Shown here piece after piece: positions 1 through 7,651 of a stretch of 36,971 nucleotides of DNA. Position numbers and translations under genes: made by a program. The notes below the pieces were generated by a model. The model was not told the origin of the DNA, ran no database searches, and saw nothing but the letters and a program-made list of their open reading frames with translations. Source of the stretch: an uncultured Oscillospiraceae bacterium (GTDB lineage Bacteria > Bacillota > Clostridia > Oscillospirales > Oscillospiraceae); NCBI GenBank assembly GCA_910584835.1, contig CAJUEG010000021.1, positions 1 through 36,971 on the forward strand, given 5' to 3'. Position 1 is the stretch's first letter, and each line of letters starts with the position of its first letter.

Positions 1-278
1 GGCGTCTCGTACATGGACAGGTGCCGCCTGCCCTCCTCAAACACCATCTGGGAGTTGGTATTCCCCTCCCGCAGCAGGGTCACGCGGCCCCCGTCGATGT
101 GCACCCGCGTGGTGGTGCCCTCCATGCCGGTGAGCTCGCTCTCCTGGTAGGAGATGGTGCAGCCCCCCCGGCCGTCCCGCTCCATGGTGCCCGCGGTGAC
201 CAGCTCGATCTCCTCCGGGGCGGACTCGGCATAGAGCTGCTTTCCTTTTATGGATATGATTACATTATCTGTCGTCAT
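1..278 (-). CDS. DUF1934 (YwiB-like) protein, 3' part outside window
   Basis: The first 92 codons of a gene that runs off the left edge are visible. The ATG at 278-276 opens MTTDNVIISIKGKQLYAE, and the later segments GTMERDGRGGCTISYQESELT, GGRVTLLREG and RHLSMYET match the pattern of the DUF1934/YwiB family, small beta-barrel proteins of unknown function found across Firmicutes. It lies 39 bp downstream of murI on the same strand and is probably cotranscribed with it. No signal peptide or membrane segment is visible. The assignment rests on recalled family pattern only, and no biochemical role can be given. Confidence 0.75.
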   Translation of the reverse strand, partial: MTTDNVIISIKGKQLYAESAPEEIELVTAGTMERDGRGGCTISYQESELTGMEGTTTRVHIDGGRVTLLREGNTNSQMVFEEGRRHLSMYET

Positions 279-317
279 GGGTTCCCCTCGCTATGATTCA
301 GGATGCCGTGCTCGTAC

Positions 318-1133
318 TCAATACGCTGTGATGTCGATCTGCTCCACCCCGCCGCGCACGTCTTCCCCCAGAAAGACGGAGGCCAGCTCGGGGAAGTCCC
401 CGGCGCCGTCGCTGACGAAAAAGCGGTGCCGCCCCGCGCCGGGCCGCCGGTTGCGCAGGCCGTCCCATTCCAGCTGCTTTTTCACCCACCGGGCGCACTG
501 CTCCCCCGCGTCCACCAGGGCCGCCTCCGGCCCCATAAACGCGCCGATGATGTCCTTCATCAGCGGATAGTGGGTGCAGCCCAGGATGAGCGCGTCCACC
601 CCCGCCGACTTCATGGGGGCTAAGTACTCGCCCACCACCGTCTCCGCCACGACGTCCCCTGGGCGGAAGCGGCCGTTTTCCACCAGCGGGACCAGCAGCG
701 GGCACGCCCGGGCCGTAACCTCGACGCCGGGACGCAGCCGGCCCAGCGCCCGCTCGTAGGCCCCCGAGCGGATGGACGCCCGGGTGCCGATGAGGCCCAC
801 CCTCCCGTTTTGGGTCACATGGGCGGCGGCCCGGGCGGCGGGCTCCACCACGCCGAAGATGGGGATCGGGTTCTCCTCCCGGAGCACCTCCAGGGCGGTG
901 GCGGACACGGTGCCGCAGGCGATGACAATGGCCTTGGGATCAAAGGTGCGCAGAAAGGCCACGTCCTGCCGGGCGTACCTCACCAAAATCTCTTTGGAGC
1001 GTCCCCCGTAAGGCACGCGCCCCGTGTCGCCGAAATAGACCAGGTCCTCCTCCGGCATCAGCCGGGCCAGCTCCCGCAGGGCGGTAAGCCCCCCCAGGCC
1101 GGAGTCAAACACGCCGATGGGCCGTGTATCCAT
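318..1133 (-). CDS. murI: Glutamate racemase
   Basis: Interconverts L- and D-glutamate, supplying D-Glu for peptidoglycan. The 271-aa cytosolic protein has the family layout: N-terminal IGVFDSGLGGLT with Asp10-Ser11, YFGDTGRVPYG around residues 33-43, first catalytic cysteine Cys73 and second catalytic cysteine Cys186 in GCTHYPL (185-191). Length is normal. One oddity is that the usual ACNT motif around Cys73 reads ACGT, with Gly74 replacing a normally conserved substrate-contacting Asn. The ATG at 1133 is preceded by a GGGGAGG site about 10 nt upstream. A sigma-A promoter lies upstream, back to back with a plus-strand promoter. The DUF1934 gene follows on the same strand. Confidence 0.95.
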   Translation of the reverse strand: MDTRPIGVFDSGLGGLTALRELARLMPEEDLVYFGDTGRVPYGGRSKEILVRYARQDVAFLRTFDPKAIVIACGTVSATALEVLREENPIPIFGVVEPAARAAAHVTQNGRVGLIGTRASIRSGAYERALGRLRPGVEVTARACPLLVPLVENGRFRPGDVVAETVVGEYLAPMKSAGVDALILGCTHYPLMKDIIGAFMGPEAALVDAGEQCARWVKKQLEWDGLRNRRPGAGRHRFFVSDGAGDFPELASVFLGEDVRGGVEQIDITAY

Positions 1134-1173
1134 GCAAAAAGCGTCCTCCCCTCATCAGGCTAGAAACCATGCT

Positions 1174-1202
1174 ATTATATGCTAATGCCACTGTAAAAAC
1201 AA
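1174..1202 (-). promoter_or_regulatory. Probable sigma-A promoter of murI
   Basis: On the minus strand the -35 TTGTTT (1202-1197), a 17-bp spacer and a perfect -10 TATAAT (1179-1174) lie about 40 bp upstream of the murI start. The -35 is weak (3/6). The next promoter on the plus strand starts 44 bp away, so this is a short divergent control region. Confidence 0.6.
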
Positions 1203-1245
1203 GAGCGGATTTATGAATCTGCCGGTTTTCTTGGGCAAAAAACAG

Positions 1246-1274
1246 ATGACAAATTTCTTCCTATCGTGTATAAT
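1246..1274 (+). promoter_or_regulatory. Sigma-A promoter for the small membrane ORF
   Basis: ATGACA (1246-1251), a 17-bp spacer and TATAAT (1269-1274): 5/6 and 6/6 to consensus with ideal spacing. It lies 22 bp upstream of the ATG at 1297, so the short ORF there is very likely expressed. Confidence 0.7.
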
Positions 1275-1296
1275 AGCAAAAAGAAGGTGATGGCCC

Positions 1297-1746
1297 ATGA
1301 AAGTGAAGCTGCCAAACTGGCTGTGGGCGCTGCTCATTCTCGATTTTGTATGTGTGGTCCTGCTGATTGGCGGAAGGTTCGGCGGCTGGGCGCTGCCGGG
1401 CTGGTTAAAGCTGGCGGCACCGCTGGTCCCGACGCTGACGCTGGCGGCCTTTGGCCTCTGGGAACGCAAGCCGGGCGGGGTGTGGGACCGGTACGAGGCC
1501 GGGAGGAAGAAACGGGCAAACGGTAATTTCCTCGTTTTTCTCTTGACAACCTGTGGGCTGTGTGCTATTTTAAAGTACTCCACTGCGGAGCTGGCTGAAA
1601 GGAGGTGGTGCGCATGGGAAAACAATCCACCAAGCAGATCGCCTCCAACCGCAAGGCGTTTCACGACTATTTCATCGAGGATAAGTACGAGGCGGGCATC
1701 GAGCTGGCGGGCACCGAGGTCAAGTCCATCCGCCTGGGCGCGGTAA
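1297..1746 (+). CDS. Small hypothetical membrane protein overlapping smpB
   Basis: I do not recognise a family. The ATG at 1297 has an AAGGTGA site 6 nt upstream and a good promoter at 1246-1274. The first ~85 residues look like a real small membrane protein: a Trp-rich hydrophobic segment (about residues 7-27), a second hydrophobic helix (about 36-54), a basic stretch, then a third hydrophobic segment (about 76-92). The frame stays open to 1746, overlapping smpB by more than 130 bp in another frame, and its last ~45 residues (rich in Ser, Arg and Pro) look like a shadow of smpB. Either the protein truly overlaps smpB, or a frameshift has removed an earlier stop. The smpB promoter lies inside this ORF. 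Confidence 0.45.
   Translation: MKVKLPNWLWALLILDFVCVVLLIGGRFGGWALPGWLKLAAPLVPTLTLAAFGLWERKPGGVWDRYEAGRKKRANGNFLVFLLTTCGLCAILKYSTAELAERRWCAWENNPPSRSPPTARRFTTISSRISTRRASSWRAPRSSPSAWAR
1543..1571 (+). promoter_or_regulatory. Sigma-A promoter of smpB
   Basis: Perfect TTGACA (1543-1548), 17-bp spacer and TATTTT (1566-1571), about 43 bp upstream of the smpB ATG. It should drive smpB, the downstream isomerase and possibly ssrA. Confidence 0.7.
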
Positions 1747-2075
1747 ACCTGCGGGACTCCTTCTGCTCGGTGAAGGACGGGGAGATGTTCCTGTACGGGA
1801 TGCACATCTCCCCCTATGAGAAGGGCAATATCTTCAACAAGGACCCCCGGCGCACCAGGAAGCTGCTGCTCCACCGCCGGGAGATCCGCAAGCTCCAGGC
1901 CAGGGTGCAGCAGGACGGCTATTCGCTGATCCCGCTCTCGCTGTATTTCTCCGGCCCCCGGGTGAAGGTGGAGCTGGCGCTGGCCAAGGGCAAGAAGCTC
2001 TACGACAAGCGAGAGGCCGCCGCCCAGCGGGACGCCAAGCGGGAGATGGACCGGGCCTCGCGGGGCCGCTATTGA
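1614..2075 (+). CDS. smpB: SsrA-binding protein SmpB
   Basis: Binds tmRNA and brings it to stalled ribosomes for trans-translation. The 153-aa protein shows the standard SmpB pattern: an N-terminal NRKAFHDYFIEDKYEAGI segment, GTEVKSIRLGAVNLRDSF, the HISPYEKGNIFNKDP segment, the RTRKLLLHRREI region and a basic C-terminal tail (KLYDKREAAAQRDAKREMDR) that folds in the mRNA channel. The ATG at 1614 is chosen because GGAGG (1601-1605) sits 8 nt upstream; a GTG at 1605 overlaps that site. The partner RNA ssrA lies about 600 bp downstream, a common smpB-ssrA arrangement. Confidence 0.97.
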   Translation: MGKQSTKQIASNRKAFHDYFIEDKYEAGIELAGTEVKSIRLGAVNLRDSFCSVKDGEMFLYGMHISPYEKGNIFNKDPRRTRKLLLHRREIRKLQARVQQDGYSLIPLSLYFSGPRVKVELALAKGKKLYDKREAAAQRDAKREMDRASRGRY

Positions 2076-2096
2076 ACAGAGAAAGGGATGGTAACC

Positions 2097-2615
2097 ATGA
2101 GCAATCCCATCGTCACCATTGAGATGGAAGACGGCGGCGTAATGAAGGCGGAGCTGTATCCCGACATTGCGCCCAATACGGTGAACAATTTCGTCTCCCT
2201 GGTCCGATCCGGGTTTTTCGACGGGCTGATCTTCCACCGGGTGATCCCCGGCTTCATGATCCAGGGGGGCGACCCGGACGGCATGGGCACCGGCGGCCCG
2301 GGCTATTCCATCAAGGGGGAGTTCAGCCAGAACGGTTTTCAAAACGAGCTGCTCCACACCCGGGGCGTGCTGTCCATGGCCCGGGCGATGGACCCGGACT
2401 CGGCGGGCAGCCAGTTCTTCGTGATGGTGGCCGACGCCCCCCACCTGGACGGCGGGTACGCCGCTTTCGGCAAGGTGATTGAGGGCATGGAGGCGGCGGA
2501 CGCCATCGCCGGCGCCAAGCGGGACTGGAGCGACCGGCCCAAAAAGGACCAGGTGATGAAAAAAGTCACCGTGGACACCCAGGGCGTGGATTATCCCGCG
2601 CCGGAGAAGATTTGA
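2097..2615 (+). CDS. Cyclophilin-type peptidyl-prolyl cis-trans isomerase
   Basis: Catalyses cis-trans isomerisation of X-Pro bonds in the cytoplasm. There is no signal peptide. The 172-aa protein is a single cyclophilin domain with LIFHRVIPGFMIQGGDP (about residues 44-60), containing the catalytic Arg48, Phe53 and Gln56 cluster, then GSQFFVM and the substrate-pocket segment around APHLDGGYAAFGKV. ATG 2097 is preferred over ATG 2088 because AAAGGG lies at a normal distance from it and overlaps the earlier ATG. It starts 21 bp after smpB ends, so it is probably in the same transcript, between smpB and ssrA. Confidence 0.93.
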   Translation: MSNPIVTIEMEDGGVMKAELYPDIAPNTVNNFVSLVRSGFFDGLIFHRVIPGFMIQGGDPDGMGTGGPGYSIKGEFSQNGFQNELLHTRGVLSMARAMDPDSAGSQFFVMVADAPHLDGGYAAFGKVIEGMEAADAIAGAKRDWSDRPKKDQVMKKVTVDTQGVDYPAPEKI

Positions 2616-2678
2616 TTGAGTTAGTTCCATCGTCTTAGCGGGGACGTATTTCCGCCCGGCCGCCGCTGGCGGCCTCGC

Positions 2679-3025
2679 GGGGGCGTACTGGTTTCGACGG
2701 GGGTACCGAAGCAGGAATAGCGAGCGGATGCGCCTGACATCCTTAAAACGGGCAACTTATAAATTAAAGAACGACGATAACGTAGTTCTCGCCGCGGCTT
2801 AACGCGGCCGTCCCGCCCGGAAGGACCACGAGCCGGGTGTGGGCGTCATCTCAGTGGTGCCCGTGCGTGCGGAAAGAGTTGACCGCGCCACGCATCATGA
2901 CTCTACCAAGCCCAGCAGCGTGACGACCCGCGTCTGAGTAAGGGAATGTAAATGATCGCCTGCGCTCGGAGAGGTTCCTGTGGACGTGCTTTCGGACAGG
3001 GGTTCGACTCCCCTCGCCTCCACCA
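2679..3025 (+). ncRNA. ssrA: Transfer-messenger RNA (tmRNA)
   Basis: Rescues stalled ribosomes together with SmpB. The 5' end GGGGGCG (2679-2685) pairs with CGCCTCC (3015-3021) as a 7-bp acceptor stem with one G-U pair. It is followed by discriminator A and an encoded CCA (3023-3025). The hallmark GTACTGGTTTCGACGGGG is at the 5' end and the T-loop GGTTCGACTCC near the 3' end. The tag frame ends at a TAA (2800-2802) and reads NDDNVVLAAA, probably preceded by a Lys resume codon (AAG, 2767-2769). The LAAA tail is the typical proteolysis signal. Total length of 347 nt is normal for one-piece tmRNA. Confidence 0.97.
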
Positions 3026-3098
3026 ACACAATGTTACACAAACCCCCACTTCTTCGTCGGCGGGTTCGCCGTCACGGTTTGGCTTGTGTAATGAAGTG

Positions 3099-3138
3099 AA
3101 AAGGTCTGTCATGGAGTTTACTCTATGGCAGACCTTTT
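3099..3138 (+). terminator. Rho-independent terminator after ssrA
   Basis: AAAAGGTCTG (3099-3108) pairs with CAGACCTTTT (3129-3138), with further pairing inside (CAT/ATG, GAG/CTC), so the stem is long and ends in U residues. It lies 74 bp after tmRNA and should end the smpB-isomerase-ssrA transcript. Confidence 0.8.
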
Positions 3139-3139
3139 C

Positions 3140-3613
3140 TATTGAGGAATTCTATCCAAAGTTTTTATCGTTATTGCGATAATTGATGCAATACGCCCGA
3201 TTCGGCGCTATATGTGCTGAATTGGTCGCTTTGTATAAATCTCAAACCGTATAAAAAAGAATCTATCTCACTAAGGCGCGTCTGACCAACATTATATCAC
3301 CTCGGGTTCACGCAAAAACAAAAACATAGAAACAAGATGGTAATAAATAGATATTTAATGTATCAAAGCAGCGAGCACAAACCTTTGTGAGCGCCATACT
3401 TGCTGATGTCGGGTCTTATATCGAAGCCCACAAGGGAACACGGCGTATGAACCGTACCGTTGATGCCGGTCTGCGGCGGTGCGCAGGCCGGCGTCTCCCT
3501 GCGGCTGACTGCGCCGGCAGACCGATGGAATTTTTCACCGCATTCACAGGCAAAGGAAAAGCCGCCTCCCCGGCATTCATCCGGGTCCTGCGGTCTATAC
3601 CGGCTGCTTTTGG
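3140..3613. other. Non-coding stretch between ssrA terminator and catabolic operon
   Basis: The first ~220 bp are AT-rich, the remainder GC-rich. Open frames here (for example 3363-3647 minus and 3387-3650 plus) have no ribosome-binding site and no recognisable protein pattern. Small inverted repeats (CACAAA/TTTGTG near 3377; CCCGG/CCGGG near 3568) are present. I see no supported gene and no integrase. Confidence 0.5.
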
Positions 3614-3660
3614 AAAAAAATCCTTCCGCCTCAGCTATCCGGGCCACTGAGGCGGAAGGA
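3614..3660 (-). terminator. Terminator of the catabolic operon
   Basis: A perfect 14-bp stem (3621-3634 with 3647-3660) and a 12-nt loop are followed, in the minus-strand direction, by seven U residues (3620-3614). It sits 12 bp past the stop codon of the SLC13 gene and marks the 3' end of the operon that starts near 18720. Confidence 0.9.
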
Positions 3661-3672
3661 AAAAACGATTTG

Positions 3673-5142
3673 TCAGTAGATGCCGGTCAAGGTTCCAATC
3701 CCATATATGACCACCGCAAGAATCGCAGAGCTGACCAGCGTCAGCACTGTGCCCGCCTTTGCCATGTCGGAAATGTTGAAATACCCGGCGGAATACGGAA
3801 TCACGTTGGTGGGGGTGGACGTCACCAGGATGAAGGCCAGCGACAGCGTCAGGCTCGCGGGCACCACAATCCCCATCATCGGCAGGCCAAACTGCTGGGC
3901 CATCACGATCATGATGGGAATGATCACGGTGGCCGTGACCGTATTGCTGGAAAGGCCCACCTTGAGGAACGAGATGATGATCAGAATCATAAAAATCTGA
4001 ACCAGCGGCGCCATTTCCGCAATTCCGCCAAGCAGCAGCATGCTCAGCCACTCCGCCGCGCCGCTGGTGTAGATTTCCATCCCCAGCGTCACGCCGGTGG
4101 CAATCAGCAGAATGCCGCTCCAGGAGATGTCCTTTTCCACCGCGGACCACTTCAAATCCGTAACCCCCGGCAAAAACAGCAGACACGCGCCCAGGATCGC
4201 GGGCATTGAGGTCGGAATCTTGATCCCCAGCAGATTGCCCAGCCAGGAGGACGAGACCCAGAGGACGATGGTAACCGCAAACACAATCAGCGTCGCGATT
4301 TCATTGCGGGTCATCTTTGGATAGCTCCTGAACTCCTCCTGGATCTGTTCCTTTGTCTTATCCAGCTGCTTGATCTCCGGCTTGAAAAACAGCATCAGCA
4401 CCAGCCACGAGGGGATAATCAGCAGCAGCGCGCAGGGCACGCCGTAGACCATCCAGTCCAAAAACGAAATCTCAATCCCGGCCATTTCGCTGATGAAGCC
4501 GATCGCCAGCTGATTGGGCCCCGCCCCCGCGGGCGTTCCGATCCCGCCGACGATGGGCCCCCAGGCACAGGCAATCATCAGCGCCTTGCCAAAGTTGCTC
4601 TTTTTCGGCTCCAGCCCCTGCTCGATCAGCATGGCCCTGGCCAGCGGCATCAGCATGGCGGCCACAGCCATATCCGTCACCCACATGGACAGCAGCGTTC
4701 CAACAATCAGAAAACCCAAAAGAATAAAGGCCGTCTTATTGCCGGTACGCGACAGGATCAGCATGGAGATCCGCTTTCCCAGGCCGGAGTTTGTGATCAC
4801 CGCCGACAGGGCGAGCACGCCGATAAAGAATACCACCGTGTCGTTGCCGAAACCTGTTTTCACCGCCTCCGCAAACGTATCGATTTTGAACAGCGTGACC
4901 AGGATGATTCCGAACAGGCCGGTGATATGGAAGGGCATCGGCTCCGTAATCCACAGAATCAGGCAGAAGATCAGCACGCCCAAAGAGGCTCTGCCCAGTT
5001 CAGTCAGCTCGGCCGTGCCTGATGTAAGAATTGATTCCGGCAGCGGCAGCTTCATCACCAGCACCATCACAATCAGCGCCGCCAGAATGCTGACATAGCT
5101 TTTCAGCGTCGGACTCCATGACTTCTTTTCGGACGTTGTCAT
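3673..5142 (-). CDS. SLC13/DASS-family anion transporter
   Basis: A 489-aa inner-membrane protein with roughly 11-13 hydrophobic segments and the two-fold repeat layout of the divalent anion:sodium symporter family, which moves C4/C6 di- and tricarboxylates. The second SNT motif is intact (Ser399-Asn400-Thr401 in GLSSNTVTATVIIP), and a TPTNVIPYSAGY segment (443-454) and GGIGTPAGAGPN (199-210) are present. The first SNT position instead reads Val155-Thr156-Asp157 (SMWVTDMAVAAMLMP), so one cation site may be altered; the protein could be an exchanger rather than a sodium symporter (inference). Its ATG overlaps the stop of the SucD-like gene (ATGA), making it the last gene of the operon. Substrate unknown; a dicarboxylate or the pathway product is likely. 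Confidence 0.9.
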   Translation of the reverse strand: MTTSEKKSWSPTLKSYVSILAALIVMVLVMKLPLPESILTSGTAELTELGRASLGVLIFCLILWITEPMPFHITGLFGIILVTLFKIDTFAEAVKTGFGNDTVVFFIGVLALSAVITNSGLGKRISMLILSRTGNKTAFILLGFLIVGTLLSMWVTDMAVAAMLMPLARAMLIEQGLEPKKSNFGKALMIACAWGPIVGGIGTPAGAGPNQLAIGFISEMAGIEISFLDWMVYGVPCALLLIIPSWLVLMLFFKPEIKQLDKTKEQIQEEFRSYPKMTRNEIATLIVFAVTIVLWVSSSWLGNLLGIKIPTSMPAILGACLLFLPGVTDLKWSAVEKDISWSGILLIATGVTLGMEIYTSGAAEWLSMLLLGGIAEMAPLVQIFMILIIISFLKVGLSSNTVTATVIIPIMIVMAQQFGLPMMGIVVPASLTLSLAFILVTSTPTNVIPYSAGYFNISDMAKAGTVLTLVSSAILAVVIYGIGTLTGIY

Positions 5143-6029
5143 TTCCTCTCCCCCAATGCGCGGCGCAGCAAAACTCCTACACGGCTGGGTCTGTCGGCCA
5201 CCAGCGCACCCGCGCTCTCCAGCGCCTCAATTTTGTCTTTGACAGAGCCTTTCCCCCCGGTGGCGATGGCGCCCGCATGGCCCATCCTCACCCCCGCAGG
5301 CGCGGTGCGCCCGCCCAAAAACGCCACAAGCGGCTTGGTAAAGGCTCCCTGACTCATCAGTTCCGCCGCCTCCTCTTCCATCGTCCCGCCCAATTCGCCG
5401 ATGATCACCACCGCGTCGGTGTCGGCGTCGGCCTCATAAAGCGGCAGCAGCTCCGCAAAGCGCGTACCGGGGACCGGGTCCCCCCCCACGCCCGCCAGGG
5501 TGGAGACGCCATAACCGGCGGCCACCACCATGGACGTCACCTCGTTGGTCAAAGACCCGCTGCGGGTCATTATGCCGATGCGGCCCTTTTTGTAAACCCG
5601 CTCGATCCAGTAGGGGAAGCATCCCATCATGGCGACGCCCGGCGAGATCACCCCGGAGGTGTTGCCGCCGATCACCATTGCGCCCTCTGCCTTGGCGCGG
5701 GTCCGGATTTCCGCCATCTCATGCAGGGGAATTCCGTCCGCGATGGTAACGATCAGCTTGATCCCGGCGTCCAGCGCCTCCACCACGGCGCCTTTTGTAA
5801 ATTTCGGCGGCACAAAAATCATGGAAGCCTTGGCCCCATAGCGTTCCACCGCCTCCGCCACATGGCCGCAGACGGGAACCCCGTCCTGCTCCATCCCGCC
5901 TTTCCCCGGCGTGACCCCCGCCACCACGTTGGTCCCCAGATCCCGCATGTGCCGTGTCCAGTAGCTTCCCTCCTTGCCCGTGATGCCCTGCACCACAACG
6001 GGCGTTTTGGCGTCAAATAAGATGCTCAC
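5139..6029 (-). CDS. SucD-like acyl-CoA ligase (ADP-forming) alpha subunit
   Basis: A 296-aa protein of the succinyl-CoA synthetase alpha family, which interconverts acyl-CoA + ADP + Pi and acid + ATP through a phosphohistidine. The CoA-binding fold carries VQGITGKEGS (13-22) and GVTPGKGG (38-45). The phosphorylated histidine is His251 in RMGHAGAIATGGKGS. The usual GPNCPG loop is changed to GGNTSG (121-126), which removes a Cys and Pro near the CoA/acyl site and suggests a substrate other than succinate. The start is GTG 6029, with GGAGG 9 nt upstream; it overlaps the SucC-like stop as GTGA. Position between molybdenum hydroxylase and transporter genes argues for a catabolic, ATP-recovering role rather than a TCA-cycle one. 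Confidence 0.88.
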   Translation of the reverse strand: MSILFDAKTPVVVQGITGKEGSYWTRHMRDLGTNVVAGVTPGKGGMEQDGVPVCGHVAEAVERYGAKASMIFVPPKFTKGAVVEALDAGIKLIVTIADGIPLHEMAEIRTRAKAEGAMVIGGNTSGVISPGVAMMGCFPYWIERVYKKGRIGIMTRSGSLTNEVTSMVVAAGYGVSTLAGVGGDPVPGTRFAELLPLYEADADTDAVVIIGELGGTMEEEAAELMSQGAFTKPLVAFLGGRTAPAGVRMGHAGAIATGGKGSVKDKIEALESAGALVADRPSRVGVLLRRALGERK

Positions 6030-7153
6030 CGGTTCTTCGCCTCCTTCGCATAGGCCACGGCCCTCCGCACGGCCTCCTCGGTATCGGTGACGCACTCAAT
6101 CCCCGCCGCCTTCAGCGCCGCATGGGCCGCCTCTTCATTTGTCCCTCGGATGCACGTCACCAGCGGGCGGTCCGGATGCAGCTTTTCGCACGCTTTGACG
6201 ATCCCCTCCGCAATGACGTCCGCCCGGGCAATGGTGCCGAAGGTGACGATCAGAATGACGGACGAGCTGTTTTCCAGGCAGATTCGCATCGCGGTCTCGG
6301 CCTTTGTATAGTGGGGGCCGCCAAATTCCAGGTAGTTGGCCACCTTTCCGCCCTCATAGTTGATCAGATCATATACGGTGGTGGTCAGGCCCGCCCCGGC
6401 GCACATCAGGCTGATGTCTCCGTCAAACTGGATATACGGTATTCCCTGCTTTGCCGCCTCAAATTCCATGTCGCTGGCATAATACTCCCGGGTCTTTTCA
6501 AACCTGGGCTGGCGGAACATAGAATTGTCGTCAATGATCAGCTTGCCGTCCCCGGCCACCACAGTCTGCTCCCGGGTGATGAACACGGGATTGATCTCGG
6601 CCAGCTCCGCGTCATATCGGCGGAACACCCGGTAAAGCCCCCCGATCAGACCGCTGAGCCGCGCTTTGACGGCGCCGGAAAAGCCGGCCTTGTCCAGCAG
6701 TTCATCCAGCTCCTCCCCGGTGGGCCCCTGCTCCAGCGAAATATATCCCTTCAGGATTTTTTCCGGGGACGTCCGCGCCAGCTCCTCGATCTCCACCCCG
6801 CCGCTGGCGCAGAGCATTACCATGGCCTTTGCGCTGACCGGCTCGATGGAGATGGACAGGTAGACCTCCCGGTCAATGTCGGCGCAGGCCTCCACCAGCA
6901 CCTTCCGCACCCCGTATTCCGACGCCATGAACTCCGCCGTCAAACGCTCCGCCTCTTCCGCCGAGGCCGCCCGCCTGACCAGCCCCAGCTTGCCCCGGCC
7001 TCCCCGCAGCAGCTGGGATTTGACCATGCACGGCACGCCAATCTCCTCGGCCGCCCGCCGGGCCGCTCCCGGGCTGTCCGCAACAATGCCGCGGGGGACC
7101 GCAATCCCCTGCTCGGCAAAAATCTCTTTTGCCTGATACTCAAATAGTTTCAT
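6026..7153 (-). CDS. SucC-like acyl-CoA ligase (ADP-forming) beta subunit
   Basis: A 375-aa ATP-grasp protein of the succinyl-CoA synthetase beta family and partner of the SucD-like subunit. It begins MKLFEYQAKEIFAEQGI, then SQLLRGGRGKLG (canonical AQVHAGGRGKAG), LAEINPVF with the metal-binding segment IIDDNSMF near the middle, and the C-terminal ligase half with GAGLTTTVYDLINYEGG and YLEFGG. Where canonical SucC has a GGI and an RLEGTN segment close to the acyl site, this protein has GTI and CIRGTN, so substrate range probably differs. An AAGGAG site lies 5 nt before ATG 7153, at the stop of the iron-sulfur subunit gene. Malate-CoA ligase or another dicarboxylate-CoA ligase are alternatives. 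Confidence 0.88.
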   Translation of the reverse strand: MKLFEYQAKEIFAEQGIAVPRGIVADSPGAARRAAEEIGVPCMVKSQLLRGGRGKLGLVRRAASAEEAERLTAEFMASEYGVRKVLVEACADIDREVYLSISIEPVSAKAMVMLCASGGVEIEELARTSPEKILKGYISLEQGPTGEELDELLDKAGFSGAVKARLSGLIGGLYRVFRRYDAELAEINPVFITREQTVVAGDGKLIIDDNSMFRQPRFEKTREYYASDMEFEAAKQGIPYIQFDGDISLMCAGAGLTTTVYDLINYEGGKVANYLEFGGPHYTKAETAMRICLENSSSVILIVTFGTIARADVIAEGIVKACEKLHPDRPLVTCIRGTNEEAAHAALKAAGIECVTDTEEAVRRAVAYAKEAKNR

Positions 7154-7162
7154 AGTGTCTCC

Positions 7163-7651
7163 TTACCCGGCCGCCTCTTTTTGCAGCTCTTCGGCGGTAT
7201 AGAAAATCGCGTCGATAATTTTTTTATAGCCCGTGCAGCGGCACAGGTTGCCGGAAATGGCCGCGCGGATGGCATGCCGGTCCGCCGTCCCCCCGTTCAT
7301 CAAATAGTTGACCCCTGTGACCATCATGCCCGGCGTACAGAATCCGCACTGGCTGGCTCCATATTTGGCGAAATTATTCCGCAGCAGCTGGCCGATATGG
7401 TCCTGCAGGCTGAGGCCGGTCACGGTCCAGACCTCGTGTCCCTGGCAGGCGCAGGCGGGCGTGACGCAGGACTTCACGGACAGCCCGTCCAGCAGCACGG
7501 TGCAGGTGCCGCAGTCCCCCTCCTCGCAGCCGCATTTCACCTCCACATACCCGTTTTCCCGCAGCAGGCGCAGAAGGCTCTGCTCCGGCAGCGCCAGGAG
7601 GGTGACCTCTTTCCCGTTGATCTTAAAAGACACGGCCACTTTTTCGCTCAT
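7163..7651 (-). CDS. Molybdenum hydroxylase iron-sulfur (2 x [2Fe-2S]) subunit
   Basis: A 162-aa electron-transfer subunit of the xanthine dehydrogenase/CO dehydrogenase/nicotinate dehydrogenase family. The plant-ferredoxin-type cluster is held by Cys42, Cys47, Cys50 and Cys62 (GCEEGDCGTCTVLLDG). The second cluster is held by Cys102, Cys105, Cys137 and Cys139 (CGFCTPGMM and NLCRCTGYKKI). Length is close to that of nicotinate dehydrogenase NdhS (about 160 aa). The ATG overlaps the stop of the FAD-subunit gene (ATGA), with GGAGG 10 nt upstream. It relays electrons from the molybdenum subunits to FAD. Acts in the cytoplasm. Confidence 0.95.
   Translation of the reverse strand: MSEKVAVSFKINGKEVTLLALPEQSLLRLLRENGYVEVKCGCEEGDCGTCTVLLDGLSVKSCVTPACACQGHEVWTVTGLSLQDHIGQLLRNNFAKYGASQCGFCTPGMMVTGVNYLMNGGTADRHAIRAAISGNLCRCTGYKKIIDAIFYTAEELQKEAAG

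Noticed and set aside
1182..2630. 482-codon minus-strand open frame across smpB and the isomerase gene
   Set aside because: Antisense to two clear genes and their promoter; no recognisable domain.
2952..3182. Open frames inside and after the tmRNA gene (also 2903-3112 minus)
   Set aside because: They overlap the structured ssrA RNA and its terminator and have no protein signature.
3363..3650. Short frames on both strands between ssrA and the operon terminator
   Set aside because: No ribosome-binding sites and no recognisable motifs; overlap with the terminator hairpin.
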